Shown one piece after another: positions 11,063 to 23,140 of a stretch of 64,000 nt of DNA (within the stretch, counting starts at the first letter, position 1; each line of letters starts with the position of its first letter). The stretch lies in NCBI GenBank assembly GCA_025765615.1, contig JAIVFJ010000108.1:156468-220467 (forward strand). The letters are read 5' to 3'. The notes under the pieces were generated by a model. The model saw nothing but the letters and a program-made list of their open reading frames with translations, ran no database searches and was not told where the DNA came from. The position numbers were made by a program, and so were the translations under genes. The stretch comes from Zopfochytrium polystomum (taxonomy: Eukaryota > Chytridiomycota > Chytridiomycetes > Chytridiales > Chytridiaceae).

Positions 11063-12736
11063 CTAGTCCGCTCTGCGAACGCCCCTGAAGCCCTCCCCGG
11101 CGTCACCACCACCAGGAGCACCAGCAACAGGCGCGCCTGCCGACGCCGCCGCCGTCGCCGCCACTGTAGCCGCAGGGGTCGCCCCGACGCCCTCGCCGCG
11201 GACAAAGTACTGCATCCGCGCGCGGCGGTAGTTCCGCGCGAGCTCGGCGGAGCGGAGGTCGCGCTCGAGCAGCTCGACGACCGAGTCGTGGAGGTCGTGC
11301 ACGTCGGCCATGTTAATGTTAGCGGCAGCGGCGGAACCCGGGTGGTCTTCCTTTCCGTCGATCGACCAGACGCGGCTGCGGCGGGGGGGTACCGCAGCAG
11401 CCGCGCCGGCGGCGCCGCCGCCTCCGTTGTTCGCCGCCGCCGCCTCGTCCGCATCCCTCCGCAGCGCGTCCGTGACCTGCCTCGACCGACGCACGATCAA
11501 GTCGGCGAGCTCGGGCGACGCGGTCCAGGTGACGTACGTCTCCGGGTTGCTGAGGAAACGGCTGAGGGTGTTGATGGCGGTGAGGGCGCGCCAGTGCGAG
11601 ACGATGCGGAAGAGCTGGTAGCACAGCAGCGCGTTTGCGGCGACGAAAAAGATCTTTGCGAGGTAGAGTACAAAGGGGAAGCTGATGCCGTAGATGAAGA
11701 GGAGGTTGCGGTGCTTGTCGCGGGCTTTTTTGGGGGGTTTTGAAGGGGGTGGGTTGTTTTTGTGTGTGGTTGCGTGCGCGGGGACATTAATGGTTGTTTT
11801 GGTTTGGTCAATGAATGCAATCAATAATTTACCTGAAATCCACGAGTGCAGCTGCTCCTTGATCAGGCGCGTGCTGACGCCCGCCGGGTAGATAAACTCA
11901 ATGTGCTGCGACCACAGCGGCACCGTCTTCAAAAAGTACTCGTCGGCGGCGTCGCGCGTCCCAAGGCGGTTACCCGCGCGGTACAGCCACCCCCTCCACG
12001 ACGCCGCCGGCGCCGCCTTCTTCACTCGGCTCGCACCCGTCTCGGCCGTCTCCACCGCGGCCGCCCCTGCCGCCGCGGCCTCATCTCTCAACGCTCTAGC
12101 GCCAAACGCGTGCCACGGGGCGGCGACGACCCGTTCCCAAAAGTCGTACCTGTACCTGCGCATGAAAAACGCGAGGACGACGGCGTTGCGCTCGAGGGTC
12201 CTGTACGGGCGCGAGCGGGCGATGTGCACGCCGTCCGGGACGGCGGACGGCGGGATCTGCTCGGCAGGGAGCCGCGCGTGGAAGACGAAGTGCGGCGACG
12301 TGGTCGGGAGGACGTACACGCGCGCCGTGCCGGGGATGTGCGCGGTCGCAGAGAAGACGAGCGGGCTGCCGCGGTTGTTGTTGGCGGATCTCGCTGTGCC
12401 GGTCGCCATGTGTTGTTGTTGATGTGGTGGTGGTGGTGTTGGTGGTGGTGGTGGTGGTGAGGTAGAGGAGGAAGAGGAAGAGAAGGGTTCGGCCGAGTAC
12501 ATGCGCAAGGAGGAAAAGGCGGCAGGAAGGCGGGGAGTGGACAGTGGGCAGCGAGAAGAAGCAGAAGAACAGGGAGTAGTGGTGGAGCGGACGAGCATGC
12601 GAGTAAAGAGAGCAGTAGCATTAGAAGCAGACGAAAGTAATCGCACGCAACCACCGCCTGCTGCTGCTCTGGTCGGCGGCGGCGGCATCGCCATCATCGC
12701 CTTCACGAGCTTCGTCCACACGATCGCCGCACCCAT
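11063..12736 (-). CDS. mitochondrial Mit_KHE1-like (K+/H+ exchange-related) protein
   Basis: Two exons (12736-11833 and 11724-11063), about 521 residues. The 108-nt intron 11725-11832 (GTAAAT donor, AAG acceptor) is frame-neutral, so the unspliced frame is also open. The N-terminus is rich in Arg, Ser and Ala with few acids, as in a mitochondrial presequence. Family resemblance comes from RVYVLPTTSPHFVFHARLP, a conserved WERVVAAPWHAFG block, FIYPAGVS, and the hydrophobic segment ending in FRIVSHWRALTAINTLSRFL, which matches the family's 'R-x-S-H-x-R-A-L' end. This family is linked to mitochondrial potassium/proton homeostasis. The assignment is from memory of the pattern, so moderate. The C-terminus is Ala/Gly-rich. 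Confidence 0.55.
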   Translation of the reverse strand: MGAAIVWTKLVKAMMAMPPPPTRAAAGGGCVRLLSSASNATALFTRMLVRSTTTPCSSASSRCPLSTPRLPAAFSSLRMYSAEPFSSSSSSTSPPPPPPTPPPPHQQQHMATGTARSANNNRGSPLVFSATAHIPGTARVYVLPTTSPHFVFHARLPAEQIPPSAVPDGVHIARSRPYRTLERNAVVLAFFMRRYRYDFWERVVAAPWHAFGARALRDEAAAAGAAAVETAETGASRVKKAAPAASWRGWLYRAGNRLGTRDAADEYFLKTVPLWSQHIEFIYPAGVSTRLIKEQLHSWISGKLLIAFIDQTKTTINVPAHATTHKNNPPPSKPPKKARDKHRNLLFIYGISFPFVLYLAKIFFVAANALLCYQLFRIVSHWRALTAINTLSRFLSNPETYVTWTASPELADLIVRRSRQVTDALRRDADEAAAANNGGGGAAGAAAAVPPRRSRVWSIDGKEDHPGSAAAANINMADVHDLHDSVVELLERDLRSAELARNYRRARMQYFVRGEGVGATPAATVAATAAASAGAPVAGAPGGGDAGEGFRGVRRAD

Positions 12737-13030
12737 CCGCTGCTTCTTCCAAAGGTGCCTTAACTTGCCTTGTCACCCTTGTATTTGTAGCACTTTGTCA
12801 CGTCCCCTAAGACCACAGTATTCCTCCAAGAACGGGGCGCGCGGCAACAACAATATTTCGTGGAAGAGCGACTAGAAGAAGGGCGGGCAGGCTCCTGCGC
12901 GTGATGCGCATTTTGATTGAGAGCCTCAACGGGGGGGGACCCCGGATGGTCGAAGATATAATCGTCCGCGAAGCAAGAAGAAAAAAAAAATAGAGAGAGA
13001 AGAGCGATGGGGGCGCAAGGTGGGTCCGGC

Positions 13031-13110
<80 letters not shown>

Positions 13111-13458
13111 GGCAAAAACTTTATACCCCGAACCAAACAGTAACGAGAATCTGGATCTGGCAGACAGAGAGTTGCGAGAGGATTGGTGAGGGAGAAAAGA
13201 AAGGCAAAAAGAAACACAGCATTTGCGGATAAGCCCCCGACTGAGTGCGGAATAGTTGGACGTGGAACCCAAACGCAGCGTTTGAAAATGTAAAAAGCGA
13301 ATACGAGGTGGATGGGGAGAGCGGAGAAACAAGGCGAAAGAAAGGAAAAAGAAAGAGAATCATGGCGAACAGAAACACAAGAGGAAAGAACATTGTAGCT
13401 TGCTTGTACCCAACTCCAAAGTTGCAAAACGATGAGAGTTCTCAAACCCATCAATCCA
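12737..13458. repeat. intergenic with (GA)n microsatellite
   Basis: A GA repeat of about 70 bp spans 13033-13104. The rest is A/G-rich sequence between two minus-strand genes and shows no coding frame worth reporting. It should contain the 5' region of the Mit_KHE1-like gene. Confidence 0.8.
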
Positions 13459-16400
13459 TCAATCGCTCGTCGACTCGCCGGGCGGTGGCGCAGCTTCTGC
13501 CCCTCCCGCCACAACCGACGTCCCCGTTCCCTTCTCCGCCCCCGTCCCCGTCCCCGCCAGCTTCGCCGCAATCTCCTCGCCCGAGAGCGCTCCGCACTCC
13601 CTCAGCTTCCACACGTACTTCATCCCGACGTCGCCGTGCGCGAGCGCAAAGTCCAGTGGCGTCTTGCCGTTCGAGTCTCGCACGTTGATCCAGTCCGGCC
13701 GCGCCTCGGCCAGGACGCGCACCGTCTCCTCCGTGCCCTTCGCCTCGAGAGCAACGTGCAGCGGCGTCGCGCCCGTGCGGTCCAGGCACGACGGCAGGTC
13801 CGGCCGTTCTACGCCCGCCGCGGCGTACCGCGACGCGGGGTCTTCCTCTTCGCCGCCGCCGTCCGACCCCAGCAGGCTGCGGAACGCGCCAAACACGATC
13901 CGCTCCTCGCGCTCCGTCCACCGGTCCGCCTCCACGCTCACTGGGATGCCGCCCCACACCTCGACCGCCAGCATGCGCACCGCCTGGAGGTGGCTCATCT
14001 GAGCCGCGCGGTGAAGCGCCGTGAACCCGGGCCGCTCGGGGGGCGTCGACGTGGCGTCGTGCCTCGCAAAGGGGTCCGCTCCGCGCGACTGCAAAAGCCG
14101 TGCGAGCGTGATGTTGCCTTTCTCCCCCGCGGCAGAGTAGAACGGGGACTGACCCATCACTGTCGCCGCGTTCGGGCTGACCTTGTGCTTGTCGAGAAGG
14201 TGCTCGAAGAGCGCCCGATTGTTGTGGAAAATGGCGAGATTCAGCGGTGTCCAGTCCTTTTTGGAGAATTTGCGGACTTCACCGCGTGGCTGAGACAAGT
14301 CGAAAGCGGGGCGAAGCACTGCCGAGTTGCTCCATGGATACGTAAATCCGTTTGCTTGCGCGCCAGCTGGATCAAGGTCCGAGGAGGAGGAGGAGGAGGA
14401 GGAGGAGGAGGGGGAGGACAAGGACGAGGACGAGGATGATGAATCGGCAGAAACAGCCACCCCGGGAGATTGCACTATCGGCTCCGAAACAAATGGGGAC
14501 GCGGCCTGCGCGAAATGCAAGCCAGATGCTTCTCCAGGGAATCCGATCTGACCATTACTGACTCTAGCTTCAGTCGTGGTCGCCGACGCAGGGACCGCGC
14601 CCGCCGCTCCATCCCCACCCGCGGCTTCTGAAGTCTCCGCCGCCGGAAGCTCGTCGACCCACATGTCTTCGTTCGGTTCGAGCGGCGCACCGAGCTCAAC
14701 CATCTTGTCAATAACCTTCTTGACGTCGTCACGGGTCGACTCGCACACGATCTCGTAAAAGGAAATCAGGTCCACACGACTGCCTTTTTCCAGCAAATAA
14801 AGCACAACATCGCACGCGTCCGCCTGCTGGGCAAGTTGTATCGGCAACAGAGAATTCGGCCATGGGACAAAGGGCGGGGTTGGCGCAGGTGCAGAGACGT
14901 CCGCTGCCCACAGGTCCACAGGGAAGCCATACAGCTCGACAAGTTCCTTGACGACGGCCAGATTCCCAGAGCTCGCGGCCGTGTGCAGCAATGTGTGTCC
15001 TGTCACAGTGTTGACCAACGAGAGATCTGCCCCCATCTTCACCGCCAGGGGCAACGCACCGGCCGGGCCAGCATCGGCTATGAAAAAGGCGGGTGTCTGG
15101 TCGCCGTCATTTTCGAGCTTTGCGTTGATTAGTGGATGAAGCTGGGGAACCTCGTTGGCGATGAAGGTGAGAATGTCCAGTGATTCGTTTCTGGCCACGT
15201 AAAAAAGCACGTTCCAGCCATTGACGTCTCCAATATTCAACTGGAAAAAATACAAAGTTAGCAATTTCGTTTGAGTTCATAAACAAAAACATCACAACTG
15301 CCAACTTACTCTTGCTCCGTTCTTTACCAAAAATTTGAACGAATCAAGGTACTCGCACTCGGCCGCATGATGTATCGGTGCCATACCCATGTGCTGTTGC
15401 GATGTGAACAGCAGCAAGAGGTGAATAAACGCAAAAGACCATCAGGAGGAAAAAAGGGGGGGAAAAAATAAATTGGAAAAATATAAGGGGGAGAGGGCAA
15501 GTACTCACAAACTTATCCAGCTTCGCTTGCCCAGACTTAACCAGAAGCTCGAGCATCTTGACGTCGTCGTTCAGCACCAGATCGCTGACGGTTGTCGCTG
15601 TGAGGAATCCGGCTGTCAAAAGTCTCTCGAACGCTTTCTCGTTGTCTGCCCGACAAGCGGCGTCTGTCCAAATGTAATCGATGGCACGCCGCTTTCGCCG
15701 CTTTCGCTCTCCATCAGAGATCACCGACGCGTCCTCCTCCATGTCTTCGTCGTCCAAGTCGTCTTCGTCGTTGTCGTCGTCGTTATCGTCGTCGCCATCT
15801 TCACCGTCGTCATCGCCGTCATCGTCATCGCCATTGTCTTCATTTTCGTCATCTTCCCACAAGCTGTCGTCGTCATCTTCATTGCCAGTTGCACCAGCGG
15901 TTGGAGCGGCAGCTCCAGAGGCAGCTGCAGCAGAGGTGTGTCCACTGCTGTCTGCCGTCTCAATTCCGCCAAAAGGTACGCTGACTCCCTGTGCGTTAAG
16001 CAGGGCCTCCTCCTCTAGAATATCCTTAAGCGGGCGCAATATCTTGGTGCGAATGAGCACTTCGAGTATTTCGTCGGCGTCAGGGCGGTGCATGAAATCT
16101 AGAATCTTTTCAAATTTTAGCAGCCATCTGCTCTTTCGTTCCTCCCCCTCTTCTTCGTCCCCTCCTTCGTCGTCGCTGTCGTCGAATTCGTTGTCGTTCC
16201 CGTCGTTCCCGTCGTTCCCGTCGTTCCCGTGTTCCACTTCATCTCGGTGGGTGTCCCGGCGCCGAAGACGACGACTTCCTTGGTCCCCAGCCGTCGCGGT
16301 CCGGCTTCTGACTGGCGGCGGAGGAATTTCCTCCTCGGCATCGTCCTCCTCGTCAACCCACCCGTCTTCGTCATCGTCATCTCCTTGCTCATTGGCTTCA

Positions 16401-17985
16401 TCGTCTTCGTCCACCCAGCCGCTTTCAGACTCCTCGTCTTCCCACTGGCTGTCGCCGTCATCGTCTTCGACGGCATCGCCCTTATCACTTGTGTCAGCTT
16501 TCGCTTTTCCGGCCGCGTTTCCTTGTCCAGCTGCCGTGTCGGCGTCGGCGAAACTGCTGGAGCGGACGACAATGGAAGGAATATTGCGAGAAGGTGCGTC
16601 CGAGCTAGTCGAAGTTGGGGACGAGGAGTTGTTTTGAGATGCTATTGGGGCAATCACCTCGGGAGTTTGGATTTCCGGGTTCGGGTTCGTTCCATTGATG
16701 GCGCTCGAGTCCTCATTGGCGGCAACGGCAGTATCGTTGTCACCGTCACCATTGTTGTTGGTTTCGGCTTCTTCTTCGTCCTCATCCTCATCCTCGTCTT
16801 CATCGTCCTCGTCGTACTCGTCAGCTTCGATGGCAGCGCGCCATATGCGTTTCGCGACAAACTCGATGCGACGGGTGACACCCTTCAAATCGAGTCCGCC
16901 CAGCCCCATCTTTACAACGATCGCTGCTTTCACGAGAGGTGTCCAGCAAGCACCACGGATGTTACGAGAGATGCTTGAGAGTTTCGCCAGATCGTCAATG
17001 TTCGAAGAGCTAATGACCATAATATTGACCCAAATCTCGACTGGGAGCTTTGCGACGACCGCTGGCTTGCGTGCACCTCCATTCCGCGAGCGATCACGGC
17101 TGGGGCGCCGCCGGTGAGATGGAAGGACCGGAGTAAGAAGGTGCGCCTGTTTCAGAAAAGACAAGTGAGTTGGCGCGTGCAGGATACTGTTGCCTGCGGA
17201 GGAAGGGGAGAGGGAAGAGGAGGGCGATCGCCCACGGCGACTAGGGATTCTGCGCGAGAAGGATGGAGACCGGAACTGTAACGCCGTGGACGACGACGCT
17301 GAAAGGGACCTGGAGGACAGTGAGGTTGTCGTCGCGGAGCCCTCTGATCTTGGGGGTGATGGTAGCAGAGAAGGTCTTGCAGACGGAGAGGCAGCGGCCG
17401 AGCTCGAGGGCGGTGTTGCGGGAGGTGTGGAGTTGGCCGAAGAGGTCGGAGGCGGCGGACGGCGGAGCTGGAGGGATTGAGACAGCAGAGAGGTCGCTTG
17501 GGAGGAGACTAATAGCTCTAGAAAAACAAAGGATAGGATGGAAAGATTACACTTTAGCGAGAGATTGCGCAACAAGTTGAAGATGAGGCTGGACTTTGCC
17601 CTATGGTCAGGTCCTCACCTGAGGACGACAGGGACGGCGAAGGAGCGAGGGAGACGGTGATGTCCGCACCACCGTAAAGGTCACCTCCAGTAGGTAAATC
17701 GCGGACACGGGCGGGAAGGGCCGAGCCGCCAAGCGGATCAGACCGCGACAACGCGGCAGCGAGTGCGGGTAGGGGGGGAACCGCAACAGCAGCAGCCTCA
17801 GCCATTCCGGTGGCACTAGCAGCTTCGTGGACAGCGTCATGAGGAGGGGACGCGAAATCTGTCGCTGTTGGAGGGGCCGTCGGTGGTACTACGGGAGAAG
17901 TCGGGGCGAGCACGTACTGGTCCTCCTCCGACGTGGTGGAGCTGCCATCGTCGCTGTTGGTGGTGGTGTTGCTGCTGCTACTCAT
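13459..17985 (-). CDS. large F-box, acidic-tract and ankyrin-repeat protein
   Basis: Four exons (17985-17619, 17517-15509, 15393-15310, 15240-13459) give 1413 codons. All three introns have GT-AG ends and keep phase. Order: Ser/Pro-rich N-terminus; an F-box (about residues 280-325, AKLPVEIWVNIM then DDLAKLSSISRNIRG); long Asp/Glu-rich tracts containing four Trp-acidic motifs (WEDEE, WVDED, WVDEE, WEDDE); then ankyrin repeats from about residue 770 to near the C-terminus (for example MAPIHHAAECEYLDSFKFLV, GHTLLHTAASSGNLAVV, FTALHRAAQMSHLQAV, TPLHVALEAKGTEETV, KTPLDFALAHGDVG). Such proteins usually act as SCF ubiquitin-ligase substrate adaptors; the target is unknown. It shares an intergenic promoter region with TSC13. 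Confidence 0.8.
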
Positions 17986-18471
17986 ACTTGGGGGATTGGG
18001 AGGGCTGGGGAGCACCAAACTGTTGTCACCAGCTTTTTTCGAAAATAAAAGGGGGGGTGGGGGAAACAAACGGTGGGAAAGGCACAAAAAGATGAGATGA
18101 GGAGGAGGAGGAGAAGGTGGAGGGACGGGACGGAGGGACGCGGGCGTGGGTGCGAGGGGGTCGGCAAGGTCGAGATCGGCACCGGAAGGGGACCGCGCAG
18201 AAGGGTCAAAAACGATAGCTGGCTTGGTTGGAGAACTAGGCAACAAAGACCACCCCCAAAAAAAGAAGGAAATGGAACGAGGGGACACACACACACACAC
18301 ACACACACGCACGCACGTCTCTCGCTCTTTCTTTCTCTCGCTCTCGCTCTCTCTCTCTGTCACTCTCTCTCACCCAAAGAACAAAAAAAAAAAGAAAAAG
18401 AAAAAGAAAAAGAAAGGAAAAAGAAAAAGAAAAGAAAAAGAAAAACCTATTACACACTCAACATAACAGAA
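17986..18471. promoter_or_regulatory. divergent promoter region between F-box/ankyrin gene and TSC13
   Basis: 486 bp separate two divergent start codons. It contains a short CA tract (about 18285-18310), CT-rich sequence and an A/G-rich tract ending just before the TSC13 ATG. No classical TATA box is evident. Confidence 0.5.
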
Positions 18472-18920
18472 ATGAAGGTGGTGCTCAAGGACCGCAAGGG
18501 CAAGGTGCTCGCCGCTGGCGTCGATCTCGGCCAGGGCATCTCGCCCGCGGACGCCACCGTGCAGGACCTGTCGCGCGCAATCTTCAAGGCCTTTCCCAAG
18601 TGGAACCCCTCCAGGCAGCGCCTCACCACAGCGCCGTCGTCGTCGTCGTCGTCGTCGTCAACAGACGCGGTCGTCCTCGCCCCCGGAAAGCGTCTCGCCG
18701 AGTACAACATCCGCGACGGCGACACGGTCATCTTCAAGGACCTGGGCCCGCAGGTCGGATGGACCACCGTCTTCTTGATCGAGTACCTCGGCCCGCTGCT
18801 TATCCACCCGCTGCTGTTTTTCGGAACGAGCTGGATCTACGGCAGGGACGAGCGCAAGACGGTCGTGCAGATGTGAGTGACCTGGGGACGTTTGCCGTTT
18901 GCATCGTGCATGGGATATAT

Positions 18921-18952
<32 letters not shown>

Positions 18953-19114
18953 ATGTGCGTGTTTCGATGATGCGTCTGTGCCTGCTTCGTGGAACAAGGC
19001 GGGCAAGGGTCCCCTCGCCATACACATTCACGCCAACCGACAACCCCAACGCGCCACCAGCCATGCAAACCCCGAACCAATTCGTGCACCCGGCTCCATG
19101 AAATACGCTGACCC

Positions 19115-19159
<45 letters not shown>

Positions 19160-20059
19160 CAAACACATCAGCGTCACGTTCTGCATGGTGATGGTCCACT
19201 TTCTCAAGCGCGAGTACGAGACGATCTTTATCCACCGCTTCTCCAACGACACGATGCCGCTGCGCAATCTCCCGAAAAACTGCTTCCACTACTGGGTCCT
19301 GTCGGGCGCTCTGATGGGCTACTTTGTGTACCAACCGGGCTTTACCGGCGGCGTGGTGGGATCGATTCACCTTGACGCCCTCCCGTTCATCGTTGGAATG
19401 TTTGTGGTGAGCGTGTGTTTTATTGTTGAGCCCTTAGCGGGGGAATAGCCCCCCTTCACAGCTCGCACGCGTCGCGCATAGAACTCCACTGACTGCTGCA
19501 TTTACATCATTTCTTTATAAAAAAAACCAGTACGCGGAGGTCTCAAACCTCATAACGCATATGATCTTGTCCGACCTTCGCCCACCCGGATCCAAGGTCC
19601 GCAACATTCCTTTCGGCTACGGGTTTACGTATGTCACCTGCCCCAACTACTTTGTAAGTAGCAAACAAATTGCACCGTTCGTCTGTGGGTTTGTTGCCTG
19701 GTTGCAGGACCACCGACTAATATCACGCTTGAAATGACCTCAGTACGAGTGCATGGCCTGGCTCTGTGTCGCCATTGTTAATGGCTCCCTTGCGAGTAAG
19801 TATCTACCTTTACCTCTTTTTCCACTTTTAGTTTACTGCAGCCCGATTTCGCATGGTTTCCGCTTTCCGACATTAACCGGGAACCTCCCCCACATAACAC
19901 CAAACCTTGCGCTCGCGACTTCAACCAGCCTACTTCTTCTTTGTCGTCTCGTTCGTGCAAATGTACATCTGGGCGCTCAAGAAGCACAAGCGGTACCTCA
20001 AAGAGTTTGGCGACAAGTACCCCAAAAACAGGAAGGTGATGGTTCCCTTTTTGCTGTGA
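18472..20059 (+). CDS. TSC13: very-long-chain (3R)-3-hydroxyacyl/enoyl-CoA elongation: trans-2-enoyl-CoA reductase
   Basis: Last step of the ER fatty-acid elongase cycle: NADPH-dependent reduction of trans-2-enoyl-CoA to saturated acyl-CoA. Five exons (18472-18872, 19172-19406, 19531-19653, 19744-19795, 19929-20059) give 313 residues, close to the usual 300-310. The N-terminal 90 residues form a ubiquitin-like domain (MKVVLKDRKGKVL...DGDTVIFKDLGPQVGW). The C-terminal steroid-reductase-like part has several membrane helices. FLKREYETIFIHRFSNDTMP, the LPKNCFHYW lysine and the VTCPNYFYE tyrosine match the positions known to be catalytic in yeast Tsc13. The C-terminus is rich in basic residues (KKHKRYLKEFGDKYPKNRK), as in ER-retained members. 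All introns are GT-AG with consistent phase. A Ser run lies in the linker. Confidence 0.93.
18923..19157 (+). repeat. complementary (GT)n and (CA)n tracts inside TSC13 intron 1
   Basis: A GT run (about 18923-18951) lies 50 nt after the donor and a CA run (about 19116-19157) ends 14 nt before the acceptor of the same 299-nt intron. In RNA the (GU)n and (CA)n runs are complementary and can form a stem of about 28 bp or more. Confidence 0.9.
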
Positions 20060-20373
20060 GCAGGGAGAAACCAAAGAAGAAGGCTGTTTTGGGTTGTGGT
20101 AGGGAGGGACGAGAACCGAAAGTTTCGCAGGGGGCCAAAATGGATGAAGGAAGGCGAAGACAACGAGGTGCCGGACCAGGAGGGGAAACGAGTCTGCCGT
20201 TCAAGCAGGCTCTACACCGTCGACGCGACGCTGCTCCTAGCTTCGCGGGCCGGCGTCTGACTGGACGTGGAGCCTTTCCGCGCAAGTTCTCTGCGGGCCA
20301 AGTGTCGCTGATAAAGGAATGCCTTTTTTTTTTGGTTTTGCCATGGGAGAAACAAAGGGAAAAAACATTTTGT

Positions 20374-22292
20374 TTAGAAATTATTACACCACGCGTCGCT
20401 TACAACAGTGTTAACGCTGCCGCCCGCGTTGACGGTCGAGACGAGGAAGAAGATGCCGCCGTAGCGCTCGGTCTTGGCCACGCCGACCATGATGCCGTAC
20501 ACCGCCATAGGGACAAACGTCGCAACGATGATGGCGACGTATCCTGTAGTGTTGTTGGTGTTGTTGTTGTTGGGGATTTTTTTTTTAAAGGTTTTTTGGG
20601 ATTTGGTATTCTTAGACGTGGCGGAAAGCTGGGGGGTTGGGGGTTTACTACTCAACGCGAAGTCTTGATGATGACGGCGCGCTGCACGCGGTCGGCTAGA
20701 CCACCGCCACCACCCGACACCGGGCTCGACGAGGCGGCGGCGGCAGGGTTGTTGGCCTTTGCGATGTTGCCAACGGCGGAGGCGGTGTGGCTGCGGACCG
20801 CGTAGACTTTTTTAAAGATGAGGGTGTAGCTGCAGAAGGGGGGGTGGAGGGGAGTAGTGTTATGCTGGGTTTAGCGCACTAGGTGAGTTTTATCGTTCCA
20901 ACCCCCTTCCCCTTGCCCCGCCTGGAAAACTGAAAAATGAAAAAAAAAAAGTGGCAATTTCGTAGATCGCGGACAGCCACCACCCACAGAAAGCAAGGCA
21001 AAATGAAGCAGGCCAAGCAAAAGATGCCGATGGCGCCGAGAATGTCGACGCCGTTCTGGTTGGACGTGTTGAAGAAGCAAAAGTAGAGGTCGGGACCCAG
21101 TCCGTCGAGGGCGTCTATTTTTGGCGAGCGAAGGGGGGGGAGTTGGTTCGATAAAAGTCGAAACGCAAAGGGAGAAAACGGGCCGGAAGCTCACACACGA
21201 TGACACAAGGACACGCACACACACAACACACACATACACACTCTCTCTCGCGTCTCCTCCACTCAACTGAACAGCAGTACGCCGAGGGCGGGAACGCCGA
21301 GTGTCAGGGAGATGAGGATCCAGTCGTACTGGCCATAGTAGAGGGGCCAGTCGAACTGCACGGCCATGAAGAGGGACAACGCCATGACGACGGTCATGAC
21401 GGCCTCGCCCATCAGAAAGAACTGGAAGAGTGTTTGGGCGGTGAGTGAAAAAATTGACTGCGTGACGAGTGTGTGTGATGAGAGCAAAACGACAGGGGGG
21501 ACGCACAAACAGGAACGAGGCGAGGGCCTTGCACGACAGCATGGGTACGTGACCGTTCAAGTAGAAAAATGTAGAGTGGTCGATCGTGTGCGTTGTTGAC
21601 CAACACAATTTTAATAGTGAAATGTAAAAGGGGAACCGGTCGCCTTTTTGAACGATTCGTCCCGTTTTATTTTGTGTTAATTTTTTTTTTTTTTTTGGTT
21701 GTGTGTGTGTGTGTGTGTCGGCTATTAGTAAAGTGGGGGACGCACACACACACACGCACCCACCTCGCACACATTGATCTCCCCACTCCCCCCACTACCG
21801 CCCTCATTCAGACTCTGCCCAAACCTATCGACCCATAGCTCTTCTCCTTCACGGTGCAGAAAACAATGTACGCCGAGCCGAGCAGGGACAGGACGCAGTT
21901 GGTGATGGCCGAAACGTGCAGCGCGCCGTTTGCAATCGCCGACGGCGGATCGAACGTGACCGGGTACGTCTGGGGGGGACAAGAGTGGGGGGGTCCGCGG
22001 ATGGGAAAGAGGTTGGTTTTTTTATATATTTTTTTTTAGAGCGTTGTCGTACGCGTGTTCCGGAGTGCGGGGGGAGGGGGGGATGGGAAAGTGAGCAGAA
22101 GACGAGTGCAGAGTGCTGGCCCAAAAGCTTGCAAGGAGTATCTCAGCTCCCCCTGCGGAGTGGGCTCCGTAACATATTATTTCCATTGGGAGGGCTGCGC
22201 GGGTGAGGGACCGGGGTGTGCTTGTGCCCTGCCCGGCGGGTTTTACTCCCACTCTCCGCGCTGCTCACCATGGGGTCGAGGTAAGTGGCCAT
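20374..22292 (-). CDS. seven-transmembrane receptor-like protein
   Basis: Seven exons (22292-22269, 21969-21825, 21643-21507, 21421-21268, 21114-20988, 20829-20657, 20543-20374) give 309 residues with all phases consistent. Seven hydrophobic helices can be read in order: ANGALHVSAITNCVLSLLGS region, RFPFYISLLKLCW, the KALASFLF/FFLMGEAVMTVVMALSLF pair, WILISLTLGVPALGVLLF, ILGAIGIFCLACFILPCFL, a cytosolic loop with Arg/Lys and Ala/Gly/Ser, YVAIIVATFVPMAVYGIMVGV, and a final GGIFFLVSTVNAGG helix. The short N-terminus, the loop-3 basic patch and the size fit a G-protein-coupled receptor. I cannot assign it to a class; cAMP-receptor-like or Git3-like are possibilities. It converges on TSC13 with a 314-bp gap, where I see nothing but an A/T-rich 3' end. 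Exon 1 is only eight codons, so the start is the least certain part. Confidence 0.65.
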
Positions 22293-23140
22293 CTTTGCAA
22301 TTTTACGTTGGTGAGCAAGGGCAGAGCGCGGAGGGAGCGCGAGATGTGGTCTTCGTGGTTCTCCGTTTTTTTTCATTGTGCACATGTATTTGTGTTTTTT
22401 TCGTTTGCTTTTTCTTGTTTTTTTTTTTTTTTTTTTTTTTTTTTTGTTATTCGTGTCGATCCCTGTCCCAACCCAGATAAGTTGTCAAGGTGTCATGTTT
22501 CTTTCGTATTTTTTTTTTTTTTTTTTTGTTCTTTCTTCTTTATCACTTTTTTTTTTGAAGCAGATCGCACGGTTAGTCACCGTTTGTTGGTGCAACCTTT
22601 CGAGAATGACCCGACCACAAAGGGACGCGCCTCGGTCGCGAACGCGAAGAAAAAAAAAATGAATGTATTTATGTGGGAAAAGGATGCGTTATTTGTGGTC
22701 CGCTTCACTCAATTCAGATGTGGTAACTAACAGTTCACTATTCCCAATTTTTTTTTTCTTTTCCTTTTTTTCTTTTTTTTCTCCCCTTCTTCCTCTCCTT
22801 CCAGGCATGGCACGGCCCCACCACCACCCAACGGTGGAACTTTATAAAGTAGTTTGTGGGCAGAGGGAATGAACTATAGATCGCATATAGTGCGGGAGAG
22901 ACGGAGACGGACAGAGAGAGAGAGAGTTGAAACCCAAAGAATAAAACACAGTTTATGTCGTTCAGGATCGTTTCTACCAGACTATAGAGCGAAAAAAGGA
23001 TAATAATAGTTTCTGAAGACTCCAACTACACCAGTCCCCACATAATAGAGTGCCGATAAAAGTGAAAGAGACCTTTTGTGACTCGAAAGAAAAAAAATCG
23101 AAAGAAGGTTGGTAAGAGAGAGCAGAGGCGCAACAAGGAC
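22293..23140. other. intergenic with long T tracts
   Basis: 848 bp between two minus-strand genes. Poly-T/pyrimidine tracts at about 22420-22445, 22510-22530 and 22750-22800 dominate. No gene is supported; open frames here are products of T runs. It should carry the promoter of the seven-helix gene. Confidence 0.6.
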
